Assembly (NCBI GenBank): GCA_015655485.1
Contig: JAATEZ010000471.1
Coordinates: 1 to 7,410 of the forward strand
DNA from: Lactobacillales bacterium
Lineage (GTDB): Bacteria > Bacillota > Bacilli > Lactobacillales > Vagococcaceae
Length of the DNA: 7,410 nt
Direction: 5' to 3'
This document shows positions 1 through 5,788 of this stretch, piece by piece (position 1 is the first letter of the stretch; every line of letters begins with the position of its first letter). Made by a program: the position numbers and the translations under genes. The notes below the pieces were generated by a model. It was not told where the DNA came from, searched no databases, and was given only the letters and a program-made list of their open reading frames with translations.

Positions 1-771
1 ACTTTATTTGGAAAGTATTACGGAACGATCCGTCAGGCAGGATTTTATTTTGTTAATCCTTTTGTCTCCGCGATCAATCCCGGATCTGCAACAGAAACAA
101 ATGATGTGAATATGTTGGAAGGGGCCGGAAATTCAAAAGATAAACAGTCAGTACAGGCCCAATTTCCAAATAAAAAAGCTATTTCGTTAAAAGCAATGAC
201 GCTAAGCAACGGCAAGCAAAAAATCAATGACCAATTAGGAAATCCAATTATTATTGGAATTGTTGTGATTTGGCGAGTGGTCAATACGGCTCAAGCGGTT
301 TTTGATGTAGATAATTATAAAGAATTTTTATCGATCCAATGTGACTCTGCTTTAAGAAATATTGTTCGACTATATCCTTATGATCTGCCTGATAATGACG
401 AAGATTCGAATGAACGTTCGTTACGAGGAAGCAGTCAAGAGATCGCTCAGAAGTTGAAAGAAGAAATCCAAAAAAAAGTTGAAATAGCCGGTCTCGAAAT
501 TGTAGAAGCCAGGATCACGCACCTTTCCTACTCGCAGGAAATTGCGGCAGCTATGCTGAAACGTCAACAGGCTTCTGCAATCATCGATGCCCGACAAATG
601 ATCGTCGAGGGAGCTGTAGGCATGGTCAAAATGGCTTTGGATGAACTGGCTGAGAACAATGTGGTAGAATTGGATGAAGAAAGAAAAGCCGCAATGGTCA
701 GTAATTTATTAGTCGTTCTATGCGGTGATAAAGACCCGCAGCCAATCGTTAACAGCGGTTCTATCTATTAA
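1..771 (+). CDS. SPFH/band-7 domain protein, 5' end outside the window
   Basis: The frame is open from base 1, so the N-terminus lies upstream; 256 C-terminal residues are visible. The opening residues (LFGKYYGTIRQAGFYFVNPF) are the usual start of a bacterial SPFH (stomatin/prohibitin/flotillin) domain. Other family marks follow: NPIIIGIVVIWRV, FDVDNYKEF, a SLRGSSQEIA segment, an alanine/glutamate-rich helix, and the ending VVELDEERKAAMVSNLLVVLCGD with a QPIVN tail. Proteins of this group are membrane-anchored scaffolds that form oligomers at the inner face of the membrane; a transmembrane anchor would be expected in the missing part. The exact function of this subfamily is not known. It is followed 25 nt later by a ribbon-helix-helix gene, probably in the same transcript. 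Family assignment is firm; the cellular role is inferred only from the family. Confidence 0.93.
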   Translation, partial: TLFGKYYGTIRQAGFYFVNPFVSAINPGSATETNDVNMLEGAGNSKDKQSVQAQFPNKKAISLKAMTLSNGKQKINDQLGNPIIIGIVVIWRVVNTAQAVFDVDNYKEFLSIQCDSALRNIVRLYPYDLPDNDEDSNERSLRGSSQEIAQKLKEEIQKKVEIAGLEIVEARITHLSYSQEIAAAMLKRQQASAIIDARQMIVEGAVGMVKMALDELAENNVVELDEERKAAMVSNLLVVLCGDKDPQPIVNSGSIY

Positions 772-796
772 AAGCATAGAGGAAGGAGAGCAAGTC

Positions 797-973
797 ATGG
801 GTGGATCCTCAAAAGATAAAGAAAAAAAGCAAATCCTGCTGCGTCTCTCTCCTACTTTGTGGAAAGAGATTGCCTCATGGGCGGAAGAAGATTTTCGGTC
901 GATCAATGGAGAAATCGAATTTCTATTGACCGAATCGGTAAGAAAAAGAAAAAAACCAAAAGATTTGGACTGA
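797..973 (+). CDS. Small ribbon-helix-helix (Arc/HicB-like) protein
   Basis: This encodes 58 residues. The ATG at 797 is chosen because GGAAGGAG (781-788) lies 8 nt upstream; the open frame extends further upstream only into the SPFH gene, where no comparable site is seen. The protein has a short lysine-rich N-terminus, then a strand (residues about 11-18, QILLRLSP), an amphipathic helix (TLWKEIASWAEEDFRS) and a second helix (INGEIEFLLTESVRKRKK), which is the strand-helix-helix order of the Arc/MetJ fold that binds DNA as a dimer. No toxin gene is adjacent, so it is not supported as an antitoxin. Placement directly after an SPFH gene is a recurring arrangement in Firmicutes as I recall it, which suggests a functional link or autoregulation of the pair, but its target is unknown. 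A terminator-like hairpin lies about 140 nt downstream. Confidence 0.85.
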   Translation: MGGSSKDKEKKQILLRLSPTLWKEIASWAEEDFRSINGEIEFLLTESVRKRKKPKDLD

Positions 974-1111
974 TAACTCCTTGCATTCAAAAGAATACGG
1001 CGTTACAATGAGTAGCGTGAGCAGCAAAGAACACCATGGCAACAGCGATTCTTGCTCCCTAACTATTTAATTATGAAAACTTAAGAAACCACAACATTTT
1101 TTACTGACCAT

Positions 1112-1157
1112 GGATCAAAAAAGCATAACAGAAAAATCTGTTATGCTTTTTTGATCC
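1112..1157 (+). terminator. Perfect 20-bp hairpin, likely bidirectional terminator
   Basis: The left arm 1112-1131 and right arm 1138-1157 are exact reverse complements (20 bp) around a 6-nt loop. Six A's in the left arm pair with six T's in the right arm, so either strand has a U-run at the 3' side of a GC-containing stem core. It lies after the SPFH/ribbon-helix-helix pair and is the most likely end of that transcript. The segment between the small gene and the hairpin (974-1111) shows no gene with a ribosome binding site. The right arm runs into the first readable codons of the fetB remnant. Confidence 0.75.
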
Positions 1158-1601
1158 TCAGTATACGATCCCAATTGGAGGAATGATCATAGGCAACGCC
1201 ATGAATGGTTTAATCCTGGGACTCAAAACTCTCGGGGAAAAATGGATGATAGACAATTGAAAATTGAAAGTTTGCTTAATGCTGGTATTGAGCCAAAAGC
1301 TATTTTATTGCCTTTTGTGAATTTATCTTTGGAAGTTGCCTTGATCCCTACATTAAATTCAATAATCAGCATGGGGATCATTTCTTTGCCCGGAATGATG
1401 GCAGGACAAATCTTGTCAGGAACTTTGCCTATGACTGCAATCATGTATCAAATCAGTATTATGATCGCAATCTGTACAGGTGTGTCATTGACCAGCTTTA
1501 CCATACTTTTCTTCAGCTATAAGACAATGATCTCAAAAAGAAAACAAATTCTCTGGAGACAAGAAAAGTTAAACAACGCCGTTAGCTCACAAGCCAAATA
1601 A
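1153..1601 (+). pseudogene. fetB: fetB remnant (UPF0014 iron-export ABC permease), 5'-truncated and frameshifted
   Basis: FetB is the membrane subunit of the FetAB iron exporter, normally about 250-260 residues. In frame 1, from about 1153, the DNA reads DPQYTIPIGGMIIGNAMNG and on to LGEK, the conserved central motif of the family (IP-GM-IGNAM). At the A-run 1238-1242 the homology moves to the frame of 1242-1601, which continues MDDRQLKIESLLNAG, then the hallmark LIPTLNSIISMGIISLPGMM and AGQILSG, and the final membrane helices. Adding one A to the run would restore one continuous frame, so a one-base loss is the simplest explanation. Roughly the first 110 residues are absent: upstream is the hairpin, with no start codon or ribosome binding site in register. 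No fetA ATPase gene is in the window. The ATG at 1242 is an internal methionine. Family assignment is strong; a sequencing error could explain the frameshift but not the missing 5' part. Confidence 0.85.
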
Positions 1602-1718
1602 AAAAGAGAACGGGAATTGCTTTTTGATTTCCATGAGTTTTGATTTTTTGCCGCAGTGAGCGACTGACTTGTGAAGCTAGATACCAAAAAGCTTAATAAA
1701 ATGTTTTAGCTTGTGAGC
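1585..1718. repeat. Short inverted repeat flanking about 115 bp
   Basis: GCTCACAAGC at 1585-1594, in the last codons of the fetB remnant, is the exact reverse complement of GCTTGTGAGC at 1709-1718. Read outward, the match continues for four more bases with one mismatch (14 nt, one difference). A related CTTGTGA lies in between near 1670. It could be a decayed repeat element or chance; nothing else identifies it. Confidence 0.35.
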
Positions 1719-1966
1719 AAAATGCCTTTTTGTCCCGAATTTTACTTCGGCACCATAAAGCCAAGACAAAACAGACATCGAAGAACTTGGTTTTATGATG
1801 AGAAGCTCGCAGCAGAGAAGCAAGGGTGGAGCGGCTTTTGATCTGCACGTGATCCTTCCTTCTGCTGAAACAAGCTAGTTCATGAAGTTGGATCAAAAAA
1901 AACTTTCATGAGATGTGTTAGACTTTAGGCAATAGGAAAAGAAAAATACTGGTTATAAAGCCGGAC
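1602..1966. other. Gene-free stretch, decayed or intergenic DNA
   Basis: I see no supportable gene in this stretch. A 67-codon open frame on the minus strand (1693-1896) has no ribosome binding site and a Cys/Arg/Ser-rich, unfamily-like composition, so I do not call it. An imperfect hairpin is present (arms 1880-1889 and 1901-1911, one-base bulge, A-rich loop). The region lies between the fetB remnant and the terminator of the opposing yhgE operon, so it may be residual DNA from the event that removed most of fetB. Confidence 0.5.
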
Positions 1967-2015
1967 AAAAAACTCGATCCTGGCAGTCTTGAATTGAAAA
2001 ACTGCAGGGATCGAG
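1967..2015 (-). terminator. Terminator of the rrf2-yhgE operon
   Basis: The arms 1973-1986 and 2002-2015 form a stem of about 14 bp with one internal mismatch region (outer 8 bp perfect, CTCGATCC). On the minus strand the stem is followed at once by six T's (plus-strand A's 1967-1972), as in a Rho-independent terminator. It lies 60 nt past the yhgE stop codon. Between the stop and the stem there is also an 8-bp inverted repeat (ATGATATA at 2028-2035, TATATCAT at 2054-2061) of unknown meaning. Confidence 0.8.
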
Positions 2016-2074
2016 TATATTAAATTAATGATATACGTAAGGAGCGCGATATCTATATCATCGCATTCAAATTT

Positions 2075-4807
2075 TTACCATAGGCTATATTTTTCTTTGC
2101 TATAATCATAATTATTATCTAGAAGGTTTTGATTGCCATTTAATTGAGAATAACCCTCTTTATGATGTTTTTTCAAAAGATACATAGCCAGGTATAAAAG
2201 AACCAGACAAGCAGCAACGATCATAAATAGAACGAAGAAACTATGAACAAATGTCGAAGTTCCCAAACCGGAGCTGATCGCCTCCCTTAATCCATAGATA
2301 GAATAAGTCATAGGGATATAAGGATGAACTGTGTTATAGAATTTGCTGATGATCGGCATTGGGAAGACTCCTCCAGCTGCTCCCAGTTGTAATACTAATA
2401 GTATCATGGCAATAAATCTGCCTGGGTTATCAAAGCTCATTGCTAAGAACATGATCAAAAACATCGAACAGTAGGCGGATATCAGCAGCATCGCAAAGTA
2501 TTCCGTTGGATTATTGACCGAAAGCCCTAAAGCCATCATGATCGCTCCGGCTGCTAGGGCCATTACCGTAGCGACAATAAATCCAATCGAGACTTTGCTC
2601 AGGAACCAGCCTGCGCTGGTACCATTGCGGTCGGCGATTTTGCGGATCGGATAAACAAAGTTAAAGACTAGACAACCCACAAATAATGAAACCGAAAGGA
2701 AATATGGAGCCAAAGCATGTCCATAATTAGGAACGTCACTATACTTCTTTTGTGTCGTCTTATCCGGAGCCGCGATCATCGAACTTGTTTTATTCGTTAA
2801 ACTAAGACCAGTTACAGATCCGGCTGCTTTGGCCAATTTTGCTGCCATTTCATCGCTGCCGCTTTGAAGCGTGGTCAGTCCCGCTCCTAAAGTTTGAGAA
2901 CCTGTGGCTAATTGACCAGAACCTGAAGCAATTTGGGTTGATCCTGATAATAATTGGGAAGCTCCGCTAGTCAATGCTGAACCATTATCATTGAGTTTTT
3001 TAGTTCCGCTGGCTAAAGTCGTTGTCCCCGTCTTTAATTGACTGACACCGGCTGTCAGTGCAGGAACAGAACTATTCAACGTACTCGTTCCACTAGCAAG
3101 CCGGCTGGCGCCGCTATTTAGCTTGCTTGAACTCTCCTCCAACTGAGTAGCTCCACTCTTTAAAGAATTCAAGCTATTGGTTAATTCCGTAGAACTTAAA
3201 GTACTTAACTGTTCTACTAAGGAATTGAGTTTATTGGTATCAATTCCATTTAGCATTGTATTGGCACTTGTTAAAGAGGTTTGAGCCGTTGGTATCTCAA
3301 CTTTAAGTTTATCAATCATTCCTGTTAATTGAGTAACTGTTTCTGTAGTAGGCAATTGGGAAACTAATTCGTCTATTTTCCCATTCATTTCTGTCCCAAT
3401 ACTACCAACAGCAGTAGCTAAATTTTCCGCATATGTCTTATTAGTTCCTGCAGCAGTCAGAATAGCTTTTTGCTTTTCTATAACTTCAGCATTAGAATTA
3501 GTAGCACCAAGTTCACTTGCTAACGTTGCTTTTTGTTCATCTGTCAATTCTTCATAAACAGAAGTTTTTTCAACATCCGCTAATGCCGTATTTGTGGAAA
3601 GAGATTCAATGGATTCAGTTGCATTTTGCGTAACTGTATCATCATAACTTTGGATTGCAGCAAGTGCAGCATTGAATTGCGCTAGCTGAGTATTTAATTC
3701 TGTTTTTAAGTTCGCCACTTCAGTTCCAATCGCTTGATATTGTTGTAATATAGTTTGACTATCTGGAACTTTTGCTAAAGCAGTGTTTGCTTCTGTTAAT
3801 AATTGATTCATCTCTTCAAGTTGATTGCTTTTTTTCATATCAGAAATCGTTGTTATAGCTGCTTGCAATTGAGTGGGATCAACCTGCTTGTTTAATTGAG
3901 TAAGTGAGCTTTGCAGTTGATTAACAAGCTGGATCGTTCCATCTGACAACTGATCAGCTCCATCGGTGTAGGTTGAAACACCGTTTTTTAAAGATGTTGC
4001 CCCTGAGTTAAGTGTTGATACACCGCTTGTTAAAGCTGGCAGTTGAGCTGTTAACTGGCTTACCCCGCTATCCAGCTGCTGAGCGCCGCTATTGACTTGA
4101 GAGACCCCATCAACATATTGGTCTAAGCCGACTTTTAGTGTATTTGTTCCATCAGAAAAAGTGACTGTGCTTGCGGCTAATTTTTTCAGATTAGCAGTTA
4201 TTTCTTCATTGCCGCTGGCTAATTGAGTCGTGCCATCCGACAATTTTTGAGAACCGTCAGCAGCTGTTTGCATGCCAGTGCCGATTTCTTTGACCAGCGA
4301 AATGATCGTTGACGCATATTCTTTTGTTACTGTTTCTCCGACTTCGCTCTTCAATTGCTTGATCGCATTTTCACCGACGACTTCACCCAGATAATTCAAG
4401 CCGCCATTTGTTTCATATTTGATATTCATTTTCTTAGGGGTATCCTCTAATACCGTCGCTGCATTTTTTGAAAAATCTTTTGGTAAAGTGACAACCATAT
4501 AATACTTATTGTCTTTCATGCCTTTTTTTGCTTCTTTAGCAGAAACAAACTTCCAGCCCAGATCATCATTATTTTTTAATTTTTTTACTAATTCGTCCCC
4601 GACCGCGATAGTCTTTCCTTGAAAATCTACGGATTGATCCTCATTAACTACAGCTACAGGAAGATCTTCCATATTTCCATACGGGTCCCAAATCGATTTT
4701 AAAAAGACCCCTGCATACAGTATCGGAATAAAACAAACAACACAAACGGTGACCATCAGAAGTTTATTACTTTTAATTTTTTGAAATTCCTTTTTTATCA
4801 TGCCCAT
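2075..4807 (-). CDS. yhgE: YhgE/Pip-family membrane protein
   Basis: This encodes 910 residues. One N-terminal membrane helix (about 15-37) is followed by the family's conserved DLPVAVVNED segment (about 48-57) and a soluble domain to about 170. Two arrays of short Ser/Gly repeats of the L-x-SG-x-x-x-L type (about 181-298 and 555-670) flank a Gln/Thr-rich, probably coiled region (about 300-554). Five membrane helices (about 701-721, 733-762, 770-792, 796-820, 852-878) form the ABC-2-like C-terminal domain, followed by a polar tail. Most of the chain should lie outside the membrane. The family includes Lactococcus Pip, a phage-infection receptor, and Bacillus YhgE; its physiological role is not settled. 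Two starts are possible: ATG at 4807, 4 nt from GAGAGGA, and a second ATG two codons on (4801), with more usual spacing. The gene overlaps the preceding rrf2 by 35 bp and is probably cotranscribed with it. The middle region is AT-richer than the flanks. Confidence 0.92.
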   Translation of the reverse strand: MGMIKKEFQKIKSNKLLMVTVCVVCFIPILYAGVFLKSIWDPYGNMEDLPVAVVNEDQSVDFQGKTIAVGDELVKKLKNNDDLGWKFVSAKEAKKGMKDNKYYMVVTLPKDFSKNAATVLEDTPKKMNIKYETNGGLNYLGEVVGENAIKQLKSEVGETVTKEYASTIISLVKEIGTGMQTAADGSQKLSDGTTQLASGNEEITANLKKLAASTVTFSDGTNTLKVGLDQYVDGVSQVNSGAQQLDSGVSQLTAQLPALTSGVSTLNSGATSLKNGVSTYTDGADQLSDGTIQLVNQLQSSLTQLNKQVDPTQLQAAITTISDMKKSNQLEEMNQLLTEANTALAKVPDSQTILQQYQAIGTEVANLKTELNTQLAQFNAALAAIQSYDDTVTQNATESIESLSTNTALADVEKTSVYEELTDEQKATLASELGATNSNAEVIEKQKAILTAAGTNKTYAENLATAVGSIGTEMNGKIDELVSQLPTTETVTQLTGMIDKLKVEIPTAQTSLTSANTMLNGIDTNKLNSLVEQLSTLSSTELTNSLNSLKSGATQLEESSSKLNSGASRLASGTSTLNSSVPALTAGVSQLKTGTTTLASGTKKLNDNGSALTSGASQLLSGSTQIASGSGQLATGSQTLGAGLTTLQSGSDEMAAKLAKAAGSVTGLSLTNKTSSMIAAPDKTTQKKYSDVPNYGHALAPYFLSVSLFVGCLVFNFVYPIRKIADRNGTSAGWFLSKVSIGFIVATVMALAAGAIMMALGLSVNNPTEYFAMLLISAYCSMFLIMFLAMSFDNPGRFIAMILLVLQLGAAGGVFPMPIISKFYNTVHPYIPMTYSIYGLREAISSGLGTSTFVHSFFVLFMIVAACLVLLYLAMYLLKKHHKEGYSQLNGNQNLLDNNYDYSKEKYSLW

Positions 4808-5321
4808 TACGTCCTCTCAACACTTTTTGTATCAATAATTCTCTGATCTCGGAACTCTCATTCCAATTTATTGTAGGAAGGTGATCTCGCCCTAAAACAT
4901 CCTGAACGATATCTCCCACCGTAACTGTGTTTAAAAAATCTTGCCAACGGCGGTCTGCTTCATGAAAAACCTGATGAATGACTGCATCCGCTGTTTCAAC
5001 AGCAGTTGTATCATTTGCCTGCAAGGTCCGATTCAACAACCCGGTATTTGGAAAAGTATCGATCGTTCCTTCAAGTGCTTCAACAACATTCAAAACTGTG
5101 ATCTCTTTAGCCGGTCTGGCTAATGAAAAGCCGCCATTATTTCCCGAAACAGATTTTGCCAGATCTGCTACTACTAATTTTCTGATCAGCTTTTTCGTAT
5201 AAGTAAGCGAGCTGCCTAACCGACTGTGGATTATTGACGAACCGACTGGGATCCCTTCTTCCTGAGTAGCCAAAACAGCCATAATACAAACCCCTAATTC
5301 AAACCCCTTTGTTAATTTCAT
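4773..5321 (-). CDS. Rrf2-family transcriptional regulator without the Fe-S cysteine cluster
   Basis: This encodes 182 residues. An N-terminal winged helix (about 1-75) contains the recognition-helix region SSLTYTKKLIRKL and the family signature GNNGGFSLARPAKEITVLNVVEALEG (split: GNNGGFSLARP at 60-70, then EITVLNVVEALEG). Iron-sulfur Rrf2 proteins such as IscR, NsrR and RirA have three cysteines at about 90-105; here that region (LLNRTLQANDTTAVET) has none, and the only cysteine is C12. It therefore probably senses something other than through a cluster. The C-terminal part from about 145 (IREL-LIQKVLRG and a basic tail) is longer than in most family members of about 130-150 residues. The ATG at 5321 is preceded by AGAAGGTG. 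The 3' end overlaps yhgE, so this is the likely regulator of that gene and of itself. Confidence 0.92.
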   Translation of the reverse strand: MKLTKGFELGVCIMAVLATQEEGIPVGSSIIHSRLGSSLTYTKKLIRKLVVADLAKSVSGNNGGFSLARPAKEITVLNVVEALEGTIDTFPNTGLLNRTLQANDTTAVETADAVIHQVFHEADRRWQDFLNTVTVGDIVQDVLGRDHLPTINWNESSEIRELLIQKVLRGRNGHDKKGISKN

Positions 5322-5347
5322 TCATTCACCTTCTCTTTATTTACTTT

Positions 5348-5368
5348 AAATATCTATTAGAGATATTT
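5348..5368. promoter_or_regulatory. Perfect inverted repeat, candidate Rrf2 operator
   Basis: AAATATCT (5348-5355) and AGATATTT (5361-5368) are exact reverse complements with a 5-nt spacer. The site lies between the predicted -10 box and the rrf2 ribosome binding site, where a bound dimer would block transcription. AT-rich dyads of this size are usual for Rrf2 dimers. Assignment to this regulator is by position only. Confidence 0.55.
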
Positions 5369-5382
5369 TTTATCCACAATGT

Positions 5383-5410
5383 AGTATACACTGTTTCAGA
5401 AAATTTGCAA
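5383..5410 (-). promoter_or_regulatory. Predicted sigma-A promoter of rrf2-yhgE
   Basis: On the minus strand, a -35 box TTGCAA (plus 5405-5410) and a -10 box TATACT (plus 5383-5388) are separated by 16 bp. The start codon is about 60 nt downstream of the -10. The promoter sits just after the terminator of the upstream operon, consistent with an independent transcript. Confidence 0.65.
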
Positions 5411-5438
5411 GAATTTTTAATCATTTTTTTATATAAAA

Positions 5439-5484
5439 TAAGAGGACAAGTCAAAACGGAATTTCGTTTTGACTTGTCCTCTTA
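5439..5484 (-). terminator. Perfect 20-bp hairpin ending the L,D-transpeptidase operon
   Basis: The arms 5439-5458 and 5465-5484 are exact reverse complements (20 bp) with a 6-nt loop. On the minus strand the stem is followed by the T-rich TTTTATATAAAAAAA tract. It lies 33 nt past the stop codon of the small membrane-protein gene and separates it from the rrf2 promoter. Confidence 0.8.
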
Positions 5485-5516
5485 ATTCATATATTTAGAT
5501 TTCTTCTTTTTCCTAA

Positions 5517-5756
5517 CTATACACCTTCATTAGAAGTTTGATTATCACTGCTCTCTACTGTTGAATCCTCACTATTCTGATCGCCAAATGGAGATTGTCC
5601 GCCGTTCATTTCACTGGGGCTGGTTCCGCCGGGCTGATCCATGCTGGGCTGTGAAGCCAGTTTATACCCCAGTATCGAGATAATCACGATTTAAATCATA
5701 CTAATCAGAATTGTGCTCAATTTCCATTTATTCATCTTTTTGATTTTCTTCCACAT
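5517..5756 (-). pseudogene. Small single-pass membrane protein interrupted by an in-frame TAA
   Basis: The ATG at 5756 is 7 nt from a strong AAGGAGG (5764-5770). The frame is 80 codons to a TAG at 5517-5519, but codon 22 (5691-5693) is TAA. Ignoring that codon, the product has a basic start (MWKKIKKMNKWK), one membrane helix that runs through the stop (LSTILISMI, then IVIISILGYKLA), and an outside tail rich in Pro, Gly, Ser, Asn and acidic residues. Because the hydrophobic helix continues in the same frame on both sides, one base change (for example TTA Leu or CAA Gln to TAA) is the simplest cause. Restart at the GTG two codons later is conceivable but has no ribosome binding site. It lies 32 nt after the L,D-transpeptidase gene and before the terminator, so it is the last gene of that operon. 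I do not recognise the family. Confidence 0.72.
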
Positions 5757-5763
5757 ACAATAT

Positions 5764-5770
5764 CCTCCTT
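5764..5770 (-). promoter_or_regulatory. Strong ribosome binding site of the small membrane-protein gene
   Basis: AAGGAGG on the minus strand, 7 nt before the ATG at 5756, is a near-perfect match to the 16S rRNA 3' end. It is the main evidence that the short interrupted frame downstream is, or recently was, a real gene. Confidence 0.8.
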
Positions 5771-5788
5771 GACTCTGCTTGATCAAAC

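Noticed and set aside
797..973. Antitoxin of a toxin-antitoxin pair
   Set aside because: The fold would fit, but no small toxin gene lies next to it; the neighbour is an SPFH protein.
718..990. Minus-strand frame opposite the ribbon-helix-helix gene
   Set aside because: It is the antisense shadow of a gene with a clear ribosome binding site and fold.
1008..1070. 20-codon frame MSSVSSKEHHGNSDSCSLTI after the ribbon-helix-helix gene
   Set aside because: There is no ribosome binding site and no supporting feature; it is short enough to arise by chance.
1242..1601. A stand-alone 119-residue membrane protein starting at the ATG 1242
   Set aside because: The sequence is the C-terminal part of FetB, and the preceding family motif is readable just upstream in another frame, with no ribosome binding site before this ATG. 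It is better described as a frameshifted remnant.
1693..1896. 67-residue open frame on the minus strand
   Set aside because: No ribosome binding site, no recognisable family, and a composition rich in Cys, Arg and Ser that does not resemble the neighbouring genes.
2821..4260. Possible tandem DNA repeat or CRISPR-like array in the yhgE gene
   Set aside because: The periodicity is at the protein level (Ser/Gly repeat units of varied codons); there are no identical DNA repeats with regular spacers.
4941..5202. Two plus-strand frames inside rrf2
   Set aside because: They are shadows of the Rrf2 coding sequence, which has a strong family signature; neither has a convincing start.
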